Origin: Cordia subcordata
Lineage: Eukaryota; Streptophyta; Magnoliopsida; Boraginales; Cordiaceae
DNA: 64,000 bases
NCBI GenBank assembly: GCA_028554755.1
Contig: JAPTOF010000024.1
Location: 7,117,001-7,181,000 of the forward strand
Reading direction: 5' to 3'
Under the pieces are notes generated by a model that saw only the letters and a list, made by a program, of their open reading frames with translations, was not told the origin of the DNA and made no database searches. The position numbers and the translations under genes are program-made. This document shows, piece after piece, positions 11,601 through 23,510 of the stretch. The first letter of the stretch is position 1. Every line of letters starts with the position of its first letter.

Positions 11601-13500
11601 ATCAATGCATGTTAAATTTGATGAGACTAACCCATTTGGGCTGAGAAAGGAAATTGACGATGTATGTTATCTTTTGGAAAAGGCGACACTTGAAGATCCA
11701 ACTTCAAAAGACAAAGAAACTCCAGCAAAACAAGAGAATGCAAAGCAAGAAGAAGAACATTAAGAAAAGAGGTCTCAAGCCAATATGGAAAGTGAAAAAT
11801 GCTCAAACAAAGGAAATGTTGAAACCAAAGAAATGCATGGAGACCTACCGAAGAGTTGGAAGTTTGTAAGAAACCATCCTCAAGATCTAATCCTCGGTGA
11901 TCCAAATGAAGGTGTAAGAACTAGGCGTAATATTAATGCTTTTTGTGAACATTATGCATTTTATTTCTCATATAGAACCCAAAAATGTAAATAAAGCCTT
12001 ACTTGATGAAAATTGGATAATTGCCATGGAAGAAGAACTTAACCAATTTCATAGAAATAAAGTATGAAAGTTAGTTGAAAGGCCTAAAGATAGACCGGTA
12101 ATATAAACAAAATGGGTATTTAGAAACAAACTAGATGAAGCCGGACTAGTAACTAGGAACAAGGCTAGACTAGTAGCACAAGGATATAATCAAGAAGAAG
12201 GAATTGATTACGATGAGACCTATGCACCCGTAGCTAGACTTGAATCCATTCGTATGTTACTTGCATTTGCATGCTATATAGACTTCAAACATTATCAAAT
12301 GGATGTTAAAAATGCCTTTTTAAATGGATTCATTGAAGAAGAAGTTTATGTTGAACAACTCTGCGGATTTGAAGATTCTTGTTTTCTTAATCATGTTTTT
12401 AAACTACAAAAAAGCATTATATGGTTTAAAACAAGCTCCTAGAGGTTGGTATGAAAGACTTAGTGGATTTCTTGTGGAAAACAACTTTGAAAGATGAAAA
12501 TTTGACTCTACCTTGTTTATTAAAAGAGAAGTGAATGACATTCTACTTGCTCAAATCTATGTTGATGACATAATCTTTGGTCCTACTAATGTTTCTTTAT
12601 GTGAGAGCTTTTCTAAATGTATGCACAAGGAGTTCGAGATGAGCATGATGGGAGAGTTAATATTCTTCCGTGGACTACAAATCAAACAAGCAGAGGAGGG
12701 GATCTTCATCAATCACGCCAAATACACCAAGGAAATTATCAAAAAATTTGGACTTGAAGACGCAAAAGAAATTGAAACTCCCATGAGCCCCTCAACGAAA
12801 TTGGATAAGGATGAGAAAGGTAAACCTGTAGATAAGAAGAAATACATAGGTATGATTGGTAGCCTACTATACTTAATTGTTTCTAAACCTGATATCATGT
12901 TTGCAGTTTGCTTATGTGCTAGATTTCAATCTAATCCTAAGGAAAATCACTTAGTTGCTGTGAAAAGAATCATTAGATACCTTAAGAGAACAATTAATCT
13001 AGGGCTTTGGTATGCAAAAGGAACTTCATTTGACTTATTTGGATTTTCTGATGCTGACTATCCTGAATGCAAAGTAGACCGTAAGAGCACTAGTGGGACT
13101 TGTCAATTCGTAGGCCATTCCTTAGTATTTTGGTCCTATAGGAAACAAAATAGTGTCACTATCTCTACAGCTGGAGCCGAATATATTGCAGCTGGTAGTT
13201 GCGTAGCTCAAATTTTGTGGATGAAACAAAATTTACTTGATGATGGCTTGCAATATGATCATGTTCCTATATATTGTGATAATACTAGTGCAATTAATCT
13301 CACTTAGAACCCAATACAACATTCAAGAACTAATCATGTTGAGATTATGTACCATTTCATTAGAGATCATGTTCAAAAAGGAGATATCATACTTGAATTT
13401 ATTGATACTTCGCATCAAGTTGCTGATATTTTTTCTAAACCATTGCATGAGGATCAATTTTGCAAGATTAGAAGAGAAATTGAAATGATAAAAAGTGGTT
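11601..13500 (+). pseudogene. pol: SIRE-1 reverse transcriptase and RNase H, broken
   Basis: After the integrase-RT linker (11601-11980), RT starts around 11985 (LLDENWIIAMEEELNQF). It continues through the KARLVAQGY and DYDETYAPVARLESIR blocks, with at least two stops before 12120. A frameshift lies near 12440. The polymerase motif YVDD is intact at 12558-12569, in a clean frame from 12513. RNase H follows, with blocks such as SDADYPECKVDRKSTSG, AEYIAAGS and YCDNTSAI. Its stop at about 13305 is premature, and residual homology runs on to about 13500 (DIFSKPL...). RT and RNase H motifs are easy to read but the polyprotein is dead. Confidence 0.93.
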
Positions 13501-13559
13501 GAAATACATATATATGTGTTTATATGGCTTGGGCATGAAAAAATACGCATTTTGGCACT

Positions 13560-13690
13560 TTCTGATCCGGCAGATTGACTGATTGAAGCTATAGGGTGTT
13601 TGGCTAAAAAGAAAAATTTAAGGTGCTCTCTGATCCCGCCGGTCGACTTAGCCGGTCAACCCACCACGACCAGCTGGTCGACCAGCAAAA
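13560..13690 (+). promoter_or_regulatory. Palindrome cluster upstream of the post-pol ORF
   Basis: The cluster holds several GGTCGAC/GGTCAAC motifs, including the perfect 14-bp palindrome GCTGGTCGACCAGC at 13673-13686. It lies 200-330 bp before the ATG at 13897. It resembles the cluster in the LTRs of the same element. I infer a possible second regulatory region; activity is not shown. Confidence 0.4.
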
Positions 13691-13896
13691 CGCGGACAAG
13701 TTAAAATTGGGTGTTTTAACCCCAAATTCACTCAATTACTCCCAAAATTTTCTAACCCTAACCAAAAGCTCTCTCAAACCCACTTATAATTCTTCAATTT
13801 TTATCCAATTTCTTCCAAAATTCTTCTTATATTTTGATTAGCTGCTTCAAAAAACTAGTTTTCACTAATTCAATTTTCCAAAAACAACACAAAATC

Positions 13897-15040
13897 ATGG
13901 TGAATATGAAAGTTAGAGGTCAAGAACGTGGAAGAAGAGGAAAGAGGGCAAGAACACAATCTCCTCTACCACCCGTATCAAAGATTCAAGGAAAACACTC
14001 GATTTTATATGGTGAATTTCTTGTGGATTCAGATTTCGCTGGCACTGATGTTCTTCTACTATTTGATGATTTGTTTATGTTTATGCATCTACATTGTGAT
14101 GTTCAAGATAGATTAGTGATAGAATTTTATGAGAATTTTGAAGTACATCGTAGGAGCCCAAAACTTTAGTTAACTTCAACTGTTCGTGGAGTAAAATTTG
14201 TGCTTAATGAGGAAACGTTGCATAAAATCTTTCATATGCCTGTAGAAAGATAGGGACATTATAATACTCAAGGGTGGCCGTAAGGGCTTAAAGGCACTAA
14301 TACGCCAAGAGAAGTTATAGATTTTATGTGGAAGGATGTAGGGCCTAAGGTTCTAGGGTTAATTCTTCCCTTATTGAATGATGTTGATTTTAACAAGAGA
14401 ATTTCATTCAAAATCATTAGTGAAGTAATTCTTCCAAGAAATATCAATGATAGGAAGATACCAGTAATGGATGCCTATATCTATTATAGCTTGAAGAAGA
14501 GAACTAAGATTGCTCCACCTTTTCTTATTCTACAACACATGCTACATATTAGTGAAAAAGATGGAGGAAAAACAACTACTCCTGGATATGGTATGGCCTT
14601 GATGCACATTTTCTCACACTTGAAGATTTCCTCAAATGCACCATTTAGAAAGTTTTGCTTGGAACTTTGATATGCTTTATATGAATTTCATGGGTATTTA
14701 TTGGTACAATGGGGAACCAATAAATAGAGAGACCTTTAAAAGCTTATCACATGATCTCCAGGCAGCTATTAAGGCCAGAATGAAAAAGGGGACAACGTTT
14801 ACTAATCTTGTTTATGGGCCAGAAGCACAACACGTTGATGACATGTTTGAGGGAATAGATATAAACTTAGAAAAAGAAGAAGCACCTGAGCATGAGGGAG
14901 AAGCTGACATAGGCATACCAGGAGCGCTCCCTATGGTTGTTAGTACCTCTGAAGATGAAGAATTAAGTCCTGAAGAAGCTACTCTTAAGAGAGTGATGAG
15001 AGAATCACGGGCACAGAGGCATATTGATGAGCAATGCTGA
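13897..15040 (+). pseudogene. SIRE-1 extra ORF downstream of pol (env position), broken
   Basis: The ATG at 13897 opens MVNMKVRGQERGRRGKRARTQ, a basic N-terminus. The frame stops at 14167-14169 but continues in phase, with further stops, through 14326-14670. A frame change near 14640 leads into a C-terminal half that ends at 15040 with an acidic, Glu-rich tail. The middle resembles the conserved 'putative plant transposon protein' domain seen in ORFs carried by many plant retroelements. I see no convincing signal peptide or membrane helix, so calling it an envelope protein is not supported. The position after pol is what Sireviruses show. Function unknown. Confidence 0.65.
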
Positions 15041-15788
15041 GTTGAAATTCAATGAAGTGTAGGGGCTAGATCAATGGGACAACAGGAAAACCCCTCGATA
15101 ATGGCACAGATTCTTTCTTAGCTACAAGCCTTGAATACGGGGATGGGAGAAATGAGGACCACAATGACAACCAATGGAATGAGCTCACTCTCTAGAGGGA
15201 ACACATTGATTCAGAAATGGCGAGTATGCATTCTGACATGTAGCAATACTTCAGAGATCACCGTGATCGTGCACCATGATTTTCATATTTAAAAACTCAT
15301 TTTTTTAGTATTAGAAAACAATTTTTAGTGAACTTTTGGTTGGTTTTAAACTTAGTTTACTTTCAATTTCTGATTGGTAGTATTACCTTTGCTTTTATTT
15401 CATGAATTAAACTCTTTCAGCTTATGCTATTTTTACTTGCATTTTATTAATTTGATGATGCCAAAGGGGGAAAAGGAAAAAGGAGCAAAGGACAAAAAGG
15501 GGCACATAAAAACTTGATCTGCTTGCTTGCACATATAGCTTGACTCATGAGCTGATCACTTATGTTTATATGTTGTGATTATATTGCTTGAACTTGAATT
15601 AATAGTTAATTTAAATGATAGTTGATTTACATGAGTTTTTTTTATGATTGCTTTTTAAATATGCATGAGTTAAATTTGAGAGGGGGAGTATTCCCAAACA
15701 AACTTTTATTTGAAAAAAGGAATGCTTATATTAAGGGGGAGTATCTTTGCTCATATCTTAAATTTGTCATCATAAAAAAAGGAGAGAT
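15041..15788 (+). other. SIRE-1 3' untranslated tract with multiple polypurine runs
   Basis: The stretch is non-coding. It carries GATGCCAAAGGGGG (15457-15470), GAGAGGGGGAGTATTCC (near 15678), AAGGGGGAGTATC (near 15734) and the final AAAAAAAGGAGAGAT directly before the 3' LTR at 15789. Repeated purine tracts before the 3' LTR are a known trait of Sireviruses. Confidence 0.75.
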
Positions 15789-15966
15789 TGTTGGCTAAAT
15801 ACTAGTTATTAATTTTGATGATGAAAATTTGATATGCATTCATAATTATTTGACTAAAAGCATCTTGTAAAGATAAGTGCTTAGATGAATACGTAGATGC
15901 TTAAAAGATGGAAGAAGATGAACAAATATGCGTTATTTGAAGAAGAAGATGATGAGAAGGCATAAG

Positions 15967-18900
15967 TAGGGGTGGAAGTTCGGATTCGGATTTTCGGATT
16001 TTACCCAACCTGATCGGATTCGGTTCTAAACGGGTCGATAAAAGGTCGGGTTCGGGTGTACCGGGTTCGGATTTTCGGGGAAACCCGATAATTTCTAATC
16101 GGTTTTTGAATTCATTTTCCCCACCTAAACCTGATTCGAAAAGCCTGAAACTGCCTTTTCTTTTTTTTTTTTTAAAACTCTTAGTAGTCAATAATTAGTC
16201 AATATTCACTCACAACTCACTCACTCTGTCATTCAGCCGAAAAAGCCCCAAATTGAATAAAGCCCTAGATTTCCTAATTCCTACTCACGTCACGTCCTCA
16301 CCTCACTTGCTTAGTCACTCATCCGTTATCCCTCCTCAATAGCAACATACCACCGACTGTCCAGCAAAGCTCCTCCACATCAGCCTTTCCATCTCAGTAG
16401 CTTCGCGTAAGCAAGGTAAGGTCAAAAGTTGCTACTGTGATTCTGAGATTTTTTCTGGTGTAGCTTAGTTGGGCTATGCAAACTTTTTTTCTTTCATTTT
16501 CTTCTTTGTTTCTCTTTGGCGTCTTCGCTTGCTGCATCAGTAAATCTTCGAATTTCATTTCATAATTCAAACAACGTTGAACACACAGAATCTAACACGA
16601 AATTCCATGTTTAGTTCTTAGTGGAACATGTATGATGTATATGAACATTTGTAACTTGTTCTATATTTTGATGTGATTAACTAATTATAACTATTCATTA
16701 AAATGTAAATGAAATAAACAAAAATTGAATAATAAGAAGACTCTTGAAAAGGCCATAGATGATGACAAAAAAAAAAAAAGCATATAGGAGATGTATAATT
16801 GTGTGTGCAATATGTGTATGTTGGGGAATGGCTAGTTAAGATGGACGTGAATTCAGCTACATGTTTTAAATTCAAACCCATGACTCATTCTTGGATTTAT
16901 ATCTTTTTCTATGATGACTTGTTGTCACAAGCCAAGATAAAAAAAAGAGTTGACATAAAATTGACCTTTTGGAAAAGTAACCATGGTTATGTGTGGATGG
17001 GCTAATTAATTAGAATCGTTTATATAACAGGGATTTACAAAGTTCACACAGAGAGAATTAAAAAATGTCACAATGAGCAATCTGGTAATTAAGATTAGAA
17101 AATTTGATTTGTTGCAGTTATTATTTTATAATTGCATTATTTGTCTGCCACTTATTTGTTTTGGGAAAAGAACTACATGATTTCTTGTTTCATTCAATGT
17201 TATAGTTAAACCGCAATTAAACATTGGTTGTCCACTTTCTGTTTATAGAATTTAATTGAGCAAAGATGTCGAGTTCATCTTCAACAACGTCGTCGTCAGC
17301 AAGTCCCGATTATGATTCTTCTCTTCCGTTTAATGGATCTCCTTTATCCTAGCCATCACCACCCCGTAAGCTTATTTTTTATTTTCTTCTTTTTTGTTAT
17401 CTTTAGTAGAAAAGCCAAATTATTTAGAAATTAATGAGATAGACTTAAACTTAGTATCTAATTGTTAAATTTGAATTGTTTATACTTTAAAAATGGTAAC
17501 CTCTAACCCACCAATGCCTACTAAAAGAACACATTTTTGTGGAATCTTAAGTCCTGAAACATTTGACCAAAGAGATGATGCATTAGATTTTGATGACGAT
17601 ATGGGGGTTGACATATTTGGAGATTTCGAAAGAGTTACTAGTTCTTTAAATGAGTTGAGGAAAAGGGGAAGGGAGAAAATGAAAGGGAAGGGGAGGAAAG
17701 AACAATCTGCACCTAGATCTTTGTATTGGATTCATTTTGATAAGTTCTTTTGCGAAAGACAACAAGTCAAAAAGGCAAGATGTCGCTATTGTGGTAGAGA
17801 AATAAAAGCCGATCCAACAAACCATGAGACTACACCATTAAAAAATCACTACAAGTCTTGTAAGAAGAAGCCTATTGAAGAATTAACTAATCAATATTGT
17901 ATCTCTCATCAACCCATCCAATCAGGTGAAAAAGCAAGAGATGTTACAAGATGGCAATTTGACCAAAACAAGGTACGAGAGGCTTTGACAAAGATGTTGA
18001 TTATGGATGAGCTTCCTTTCAAATTTGTTGAAGGTCTTGGCTTTAAGTTATTAATGTTGACTGCATGTCCAATGTTTGTTATTCCTGGTAGAAAGATTGT
18101 TGCAACTGATACTTATGCCTTGTATTTGAATGAGAGGGCAAGGCTAAAATCATTCTTGAGAAATTACACTCAAACAATTTGCATTACCACTAACACTTGG
18201 ACTTCACAACAAAAATTGAACTATATGTGTGTCATAACTCATTTCATTGATAATGATTGGAAGTTGCATAAGAGAATCATTAACTTTTGCCCTATATTAA
18301 GTCATTCGGGTGAAGATATTGGGAAAGCTGTTGAGAAGTGCTTACTTGATTGGGGGATTGACAATATTTTTATGATTACTGTTGATAATGCTTCTTCAAA
18401 TGATACGGCCATTGGTTACTTGAGGGGAAGGATGAGAGTGTGGGGTACTTCTATGTTAAATGGAAAATATCTACACATGTGGTACATTGCCCGCATAGTT
18501 AACCTTGTGGTGCAAGATGGGTTGAAACAAAAGGATGAAGGAGATGCCATAGTTCGTGTTAGGGATGCAATTAGGTACATTAAAAACTCCCAACCAAGGT
18601 ACAATAAACTCAAAAAGTACATTGATCTTGAAAAAATTGATAGCAAAAAATTATTGTGCCTTGATGTGTCTACCAAGTGGAACTCTACTTATTTGATGTT
18701 GGAGAGTGCATCCAAGCTTGAAAGGGCTTTTGATAGTTATTCTAGGGATGATGGCCAGTATAGAGACTTTCTTTCGACTCCTCCATATAAAGGAGTGCCT
18801 AGTTGTTATGATTGGAGCAGAATTAGGTTGCTTGTTGGATTTCTAGAGTAGTTTTTTCATCTCACTTTGAGGATTTTGGGGCCTTTATATGTAACATCTA

Positions 18901-19769
18901 ATACCATGTTTCATGAAATAAGTGCATTAGCTTTGATTCTCCAAGAGGGGATAGGAAGTGATGATCTTGAGTTGAGTAAGACGGCAAGTGCAATGAAACA
19001 AAAATTTGATAAGTATTGGGGATGTGTTGAAAAGATGAACAAGATCATCTATTATGCAATTATTCTTGATTCCCGTCACAAGTTGGAGTACTTAGACTAT
19101 GCTTTTGAGAAATTGTATGATGATTTCATGATGCGAGAAACAATGAAGGTTGAAGTTCAAAATGGCATTTATGAGCTCTTTGAGAAGTATAGAAGAAAGT
19201 ATAGTCAAACAAGTCATGGTGTTTCATCAAACTCTTCTGAAAATTCAACTGGTGGATCAACAACTAGTGGTGGAAGTTTTAGTTTAGAAAAGAAGGGTAG
19301 AAAAGCTTTGATCTCAGAGTTCAAAAAGTTCAAGTCTGGAAGTTCACGTGAACATGTGAAGTCTGAATTAGATAAATATCTTGCTGAAGAAATTGAGAAT
19401 GATGATGATGAGTCTGATGGAGAGGACAGTGTTCTTGATAAAGCAAAAGGACCCAAGTTTGACATATTAAATTGGTGGAAGATAAATGCAATTAGGTTTC
19501 CTATCCTTTCCAAGATGGCACGTGATATCTTAGCTGTTCCAGTCTCCACAATTGCTTCAGAAGCTGCATTTAGTACAGGGGGACGTGTTTTAGATGCTTT
19601 TAGGAGCTCTTTGTCTCCAAAAATAGTTCAAGCACTACGTTGTACTCAAGATTGGCTTCATTGCTCTTCTATTTCTATATGTGTTGAGGTGGACTTGGCT
19701 GAGATTGAATCTATTGAAAGTGGTATGTATTCTTTTAAAATTTTGTTTTGTCATTCTTATTTGTTGTTG

Positions 19770-19807
<38 letters not shown>

Positions 19808-20764
19808 TTGGTAGATTTCTTGTCAATTATTTCAGAGTTGAGTAGGAATGGGGCCAATGCCACTATTGTAGACATATGATTTGGGGATTTAGGTTGTTTC
19901 TTGTTTTGGCCTTATTAATTGGTTCACTTATTGTTGAGAATAATTGATTTCTTTAGTAAATTTGCAACTTTCTTATTTTTGCAGGAGGTGGTGCTTGAGT
20001 TGAGAATTTGGAGTTGGGAAAGTACTTGGATGTTGAATGTTTGAAGATGGTTTTAGCATTTTATTGCTTTGTTTGAAATGCTTTAACTTGGCTTTTCTAT
20101 TAAGATGTTTTAATTATTTGTCTTTGGTACGAACAAAACAGTTGTTAACTATTGACTATTGTTGTTTGCTTTTTGTGATTTATGGATCGAATAGACTAGT
20201 AGCATGGTGTTGGCTAAATTTCTAGACAAGTTGAAAATTGAAATGTTGAATGGTATTAATGAGTTCATAATTTATGGATAGGTTGTGGACATGTTATTTT
20301 GGACAGGTGATGCATATCTTTTTAGATGTTAAATGGCATTAATTAGTAATCTTTGGGCAGGTTGTGCATGGCGAATTGCATTAGTTTACTAAGTAATTTT
20401 TGGACAGGTTGCTAATTTTTTAGCAAGTTGTGCATTATCACTTGTTTATTAGATCTTATGTTTAGTTTTGAGGATAGTTCTATTTGCTATTTGTGTACAT
20501 AGATGTAATTACTTTGACTATTAATGAATGTACTTGCTAACTTAGTGCAAAAAGGATAGTACACAATTTTGTATTTTTTAGCTTGATAGGAATTTTGGAT
20601 TTTCGAACATCTGAATCTAAAAAACCCGGCATCCGAAAAATCCGATATCCGGTCGGATAGTTACTATTTAACTATCCAATTGGGTTTTTTTCCCATCCAA
20701 AACCCGTAAAACCAGAATCCAAAAAGTCCGATTACCCGAAAATCCGTTCCGATTTCCACCTCTA
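15967..20764 (+). mobile_element. hAT-family DNA transposon, TSD GGCATAAG
   Basis: The 4798-bp element has termini TAGGGGTGGAA and TTCCACCTCTA (imperfect inverted repeat, one mismatch in 11). It is flanked by perfect 8-bp duplications GGCATAAG at 15959-15966 and 20765-20772, the TSD length expected for hAT. The 5' LTR of SIRE-1 shows the equivalent unoccupied site (GACATAAG, one base different). The subterminal 150-180 bp on each side are packed with CGGATT/TTCGG motifs (left) and their complements (right), the usual form of transposase binding sites. One transposase gene fills the centre. Confidence 0.95.
17266..19998 (+). pseudogene. hAT transposase, BED zinc finger and dimerisation domain, one internal stop in the main exon
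   Basis: The enzyme would cut and rejoin the element at its short inverted repeats in the nucleus. The main exon starts at the ATG at 17493. A BED-type zinc finger (about residues 70-125) shows CRYC ... H ... C. Central blocks TNTWTSQQ and VDNASSNDTA are typical of the hAT RNase H-like catalytic domain. The C-terminal dimerisation domain (WWKINAIRFPILSKMARDIL...ASEAAFSTGGRVLD) lies at about 19470-19650. A single in-frame TAG (18849-18851) splits an otherwise open frame from 17493. A likely intron runs 19723-19984 (GT...AG) and joins to a 14-nt end of the gene with stop at 19996-19998. A possible Ser-rich upstream exon (17266-17365, donor GTAAG) carries its own in-frame TAG at 17350, so it may be untranslated or dead. 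Confidence 0.9.
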
Positions 20765-21849
20765 GGCATAAGGAGGAGAAGAGACGTCATAAGGGGTACT
20801 GGACTTTTTTGCTCTTTTCTGAAATGCCTAAATATTGTATATGTTTGGCTCAAACTTTCATTTTCATAGCTCAAACATTTTTAAACTCTTGCATATTTGA
20901 TTTAATAAAAGCACAAATGAATTTGAATGCACATGCAGAGTAAATATGTGTTTTTGAAGTATTTCAAGTCATAAAAAGTATTTACAAAATGTCTTAAGGT
21001 GATTTGGAGTGATGAAAATTGCATTCAAAGTTTTTTTTGGCTAATTTGGCTTTACTTCACTCTCTGGAGTCGCCGGACCCTTTAGCCGATCGACCAGCTA
21101 AGGCGTCCAGTCTAGTCAGTGAGGGCCAAGAGGAAGCCGGACGACCCAGCTGGTCGACCGGCTGAACGGGTTGCTGTAATAAATGCACTACCCGTTTATT
21201 ACCATTCTGGCCAATTTTTTCATCTTTTCCTCACCAACCATATCCCTAACACCAAAATCTCTTTAAATACACCTTCATTAAATATTCAAATCATCAATTC
21301 AAGTGTGCAAAATCTCATATCATCATTCAATTAAGCTTTGAGCCATTCTTGCGATATCTTTGAGCTTTCAAGAGCTTCATTCATTGTAAAATCTTCTTTT
21401 GAGAAGAAAATTTTCAGATTCTCTATGATTTCTTATTAATTTGATTATATACACACTTTGAGAGCTAAAAATCTTGAGAGATTCATTCATTAAAGCTTGT
21501 AAAGTGTGGGGAAATCCTAAAGAGTAGAACTCTTGGGTTTTTTGAAGTTAGGCTTCAAAGAAGTGTAAGAAATTGGTTTTCACTTCACCAAGATTTGAAG
21601 AAGCAATTTAGTGAAGGTTGTTGAAGTCTCAAGGGGAGCATCCTTAGGCGGTAAACTTAGGCTTGGCCGAACCACATTAAATCATTTGTCTCTCTTCTCT
21701 GTCTACTTTACTTATCTTTATTTGCTTATATTATTTACATTGTGTTTAATATATTTCTTGAAAGAGATTGTTAAATTTCTATGATTTTTTAAAAATGAAA
21801 ATTAGTAATTATATCTTAATTTACCCTCCTTAAGATATTTGCATCCACA

Positions 21850-23230
21850 GAAAGAGTTTTAAGGAATGAAGACTTCTCAGTTTTGGTAATTAAGCTATGG
21901 AGTAGAGTCCTTTCTCCTTAAGCAATCAAGTTTGTTTATACACGTAAGAAGAGAAGGAAAAAGGAGGCCTATTCAAAAGAGAAGAAATGCCTATTCCAGG
22001 AAGGAAAAGAACATTGAGTTGAAGAGATTGTTCAAAAGAAGACTCTTCTTCATGCCTTAAATACTTTTCTCTTCCTTTCTTTGAATTTGATCATGCTAAG
22101 ATGTACTTCTATTGTTGCTTTTGTTTTATTTTCGATTAGTACGGAGTAGTTATTTTGTTATGGCAAGCATGAAACTCTAGATTAACTATAGATATTTGTT
22201 TTAGTTTATGAATTTAGATTTTGTTTTTATAGTAATAGTTGCTCTTAATGCTTGTAAATGGTTGATTGTTCCTTAATTATGTTCGAACAAAGAAAGGGTT
22301 TATTTTTCCGATCAATTCATGTGCATGATTTAGGCTTAATGAGCTTCTAATAGAGAAGTTAGGGTAGTAACTACTGAATAACCTTTTAATTTAAGGCCTA
22401 GTCAAATAGGTACTTAATGTGCTTCTACTTGGGTGTGTGAATATGTGCAAATAAAATCTTGATTCAAGTTAAATACTCATAAGCAGATGAGGTTTTTGTA
22501 CTATAGAGAATGTAAGCAAAGTTGATCTCCACAGAGAGGACCCTTAGCTTGATCTCTTCGGCTAATGTGCTTAAAATTTGCTATGTGTGGCAATGATTGA
22601 TTTTGGTTTTGATTTTGTAGAGAATAAGATAAATCTCTTTTATCATGTCTCTAGCGAAAAGCCTATAAAACAGAATGAAACTAGACATTAGTCTGGTGTT
22701 AGTTGACAAACCTCTAATGCCTAAGTCAGTCGATTGAGTGATGAGAAATTAGGAATGTAGGATTGTTATTTTGGGTAAAGAATGTCTTATCTTATTTCAG
22801 TGTAAATGGTCTATTTATAGGGTTCTGTTGTGGACACGTGGCCATAGGACATATTAGTTTCTGGGTGTCTCGAATGCTTTTTGAGCCTGGTGCTCCACGT
22901 GCTAAGTAGGTGGTTATGGTTAGGTCGAGTGGTGAGGACAAGTGACCCGACCGTTAGATACCCAAATGTACATCAGCAGGCCCTATTTAATGACAGTCCA
23001 AGTTAGGGTGTCACAAAATACGTCTCAATCAATTATGTGGCCATGCGTTGTTCTTCATTTCTCTGGCGTATGCTGTCCATGTCATGGTGTTTTCGCTGCG
23101 CGTGAGCCTTACCGACACGAAGCCCCTGTTGTAATGATGGAGGATTTCTTGTAACTCAGCATAGAGACACCATTTCAGTTGTGTCTTTTCGCATTTCTTC
23201 CTCCTTTCAAAATTTGAACTTGATAATTTG
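21850..23230. other. Intergenic or LTR-like stretch, no gene
   Basis: This begins with the right-hand TSD GAAAG of SIRE-1. No protein homology is visible. From about 22780 the composition rises in GC and looks like the U3 part of an LTR feeding the gag remnant that follows. I could not find its partner LTR, so its limits stay open. Confidence 0.4.
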
Positions 23231-23233
23231 AAG

Positions 23234-23245
23234 GTATAAAAAGGC
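23234..23245 (+). promoter_or_regulatory. TATA-box-like promoter element before a gypsy gag remnant
   Basis: The sequence GGTATAAAAAGGC fits a plant TATA box. It lies about 275 bp upstream of the ATG at 23511, in sequence that looks like an LTR R/U5 leader. Promoter call is by sequence only. Confidence 0.4.
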
Positions 23246-23510
23246 TTTTACCATTTTCTTGTTTATTTTTCTTTTATCTCACCATTTTAACTTACAAAAT
23301 ACGCCTTAATTTTATCCTGCTTTCAACTTTGTCATCTCCAGTGGTTATTCTTCTAACTACAATAGAGTTCATAAGCTTACTTTCCTTTTCCTAGTCCTTG
23401 AGCGCTATTCGTCTTTTTGCTCCAGGTACACAAATTCATCCATACTGCATTTTCACTTTTTGATTTTTCATTTTCTCCCCTCTTTTCTCGTCTTTTCTCG
23501 TCGTGAGTGG

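Larger units (their letters stand above)
5493..21849 (+). mobile_element. SIRE-1: Sirevirus-like Ty1/copia retrotransposon, nested and decayed
   Basis: The element is bounded by a perfect 5-bp TSD, GAAAG (5488-5492 and 21850-21854). Its LTRs begin TGTTGGCTAAATAC and end CACCCACA or CATCCACA. The order LTR, iMet-type primer site, gag, protease, integrase, RT, RNase H, extra ORF, LTR fits Ty1/copia. The coiled-coil region between two zinc knuckles, the ORF after pol, and several purine tracts including GATGCCAAAGGGGG (15457-15470) point to the Sirevirus lineage. Three younger events sit on it: a solo LTR in pol (9725-11595), a hAT element in the 3' LTR (15967-20764) and many stop codons. Without the two insertions it is about 9.7 kb. 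It cannot be autonomous. Confidence 0.93.
15789..21849 (+). repeat. SIRE-1 3' LTR, split by a hAT element
   Basis: The LTR parts are 15789-15966 and 20773-21849, together about the size of the 1284-bp 5' LTR. Its palindromes are decayed (for example one arm changed near 21081) compared with the 5' LTR. The two LTRs differ at many sites, so the element is not young. Confidence 0.92.

Noticed and set aside
13897..15040. Calling the SIRE-1 post-pol ORF an envelope gene
   Set aside because: No signal peptide, membrane helix or fusion-type features are visible; only its position suggests it.
19730..19814. Poly-Leu C-terminus of the hAT frame
   Set aside because: It comes from a TTG/TTA microsatellite inside a probable intron (19723-19984).
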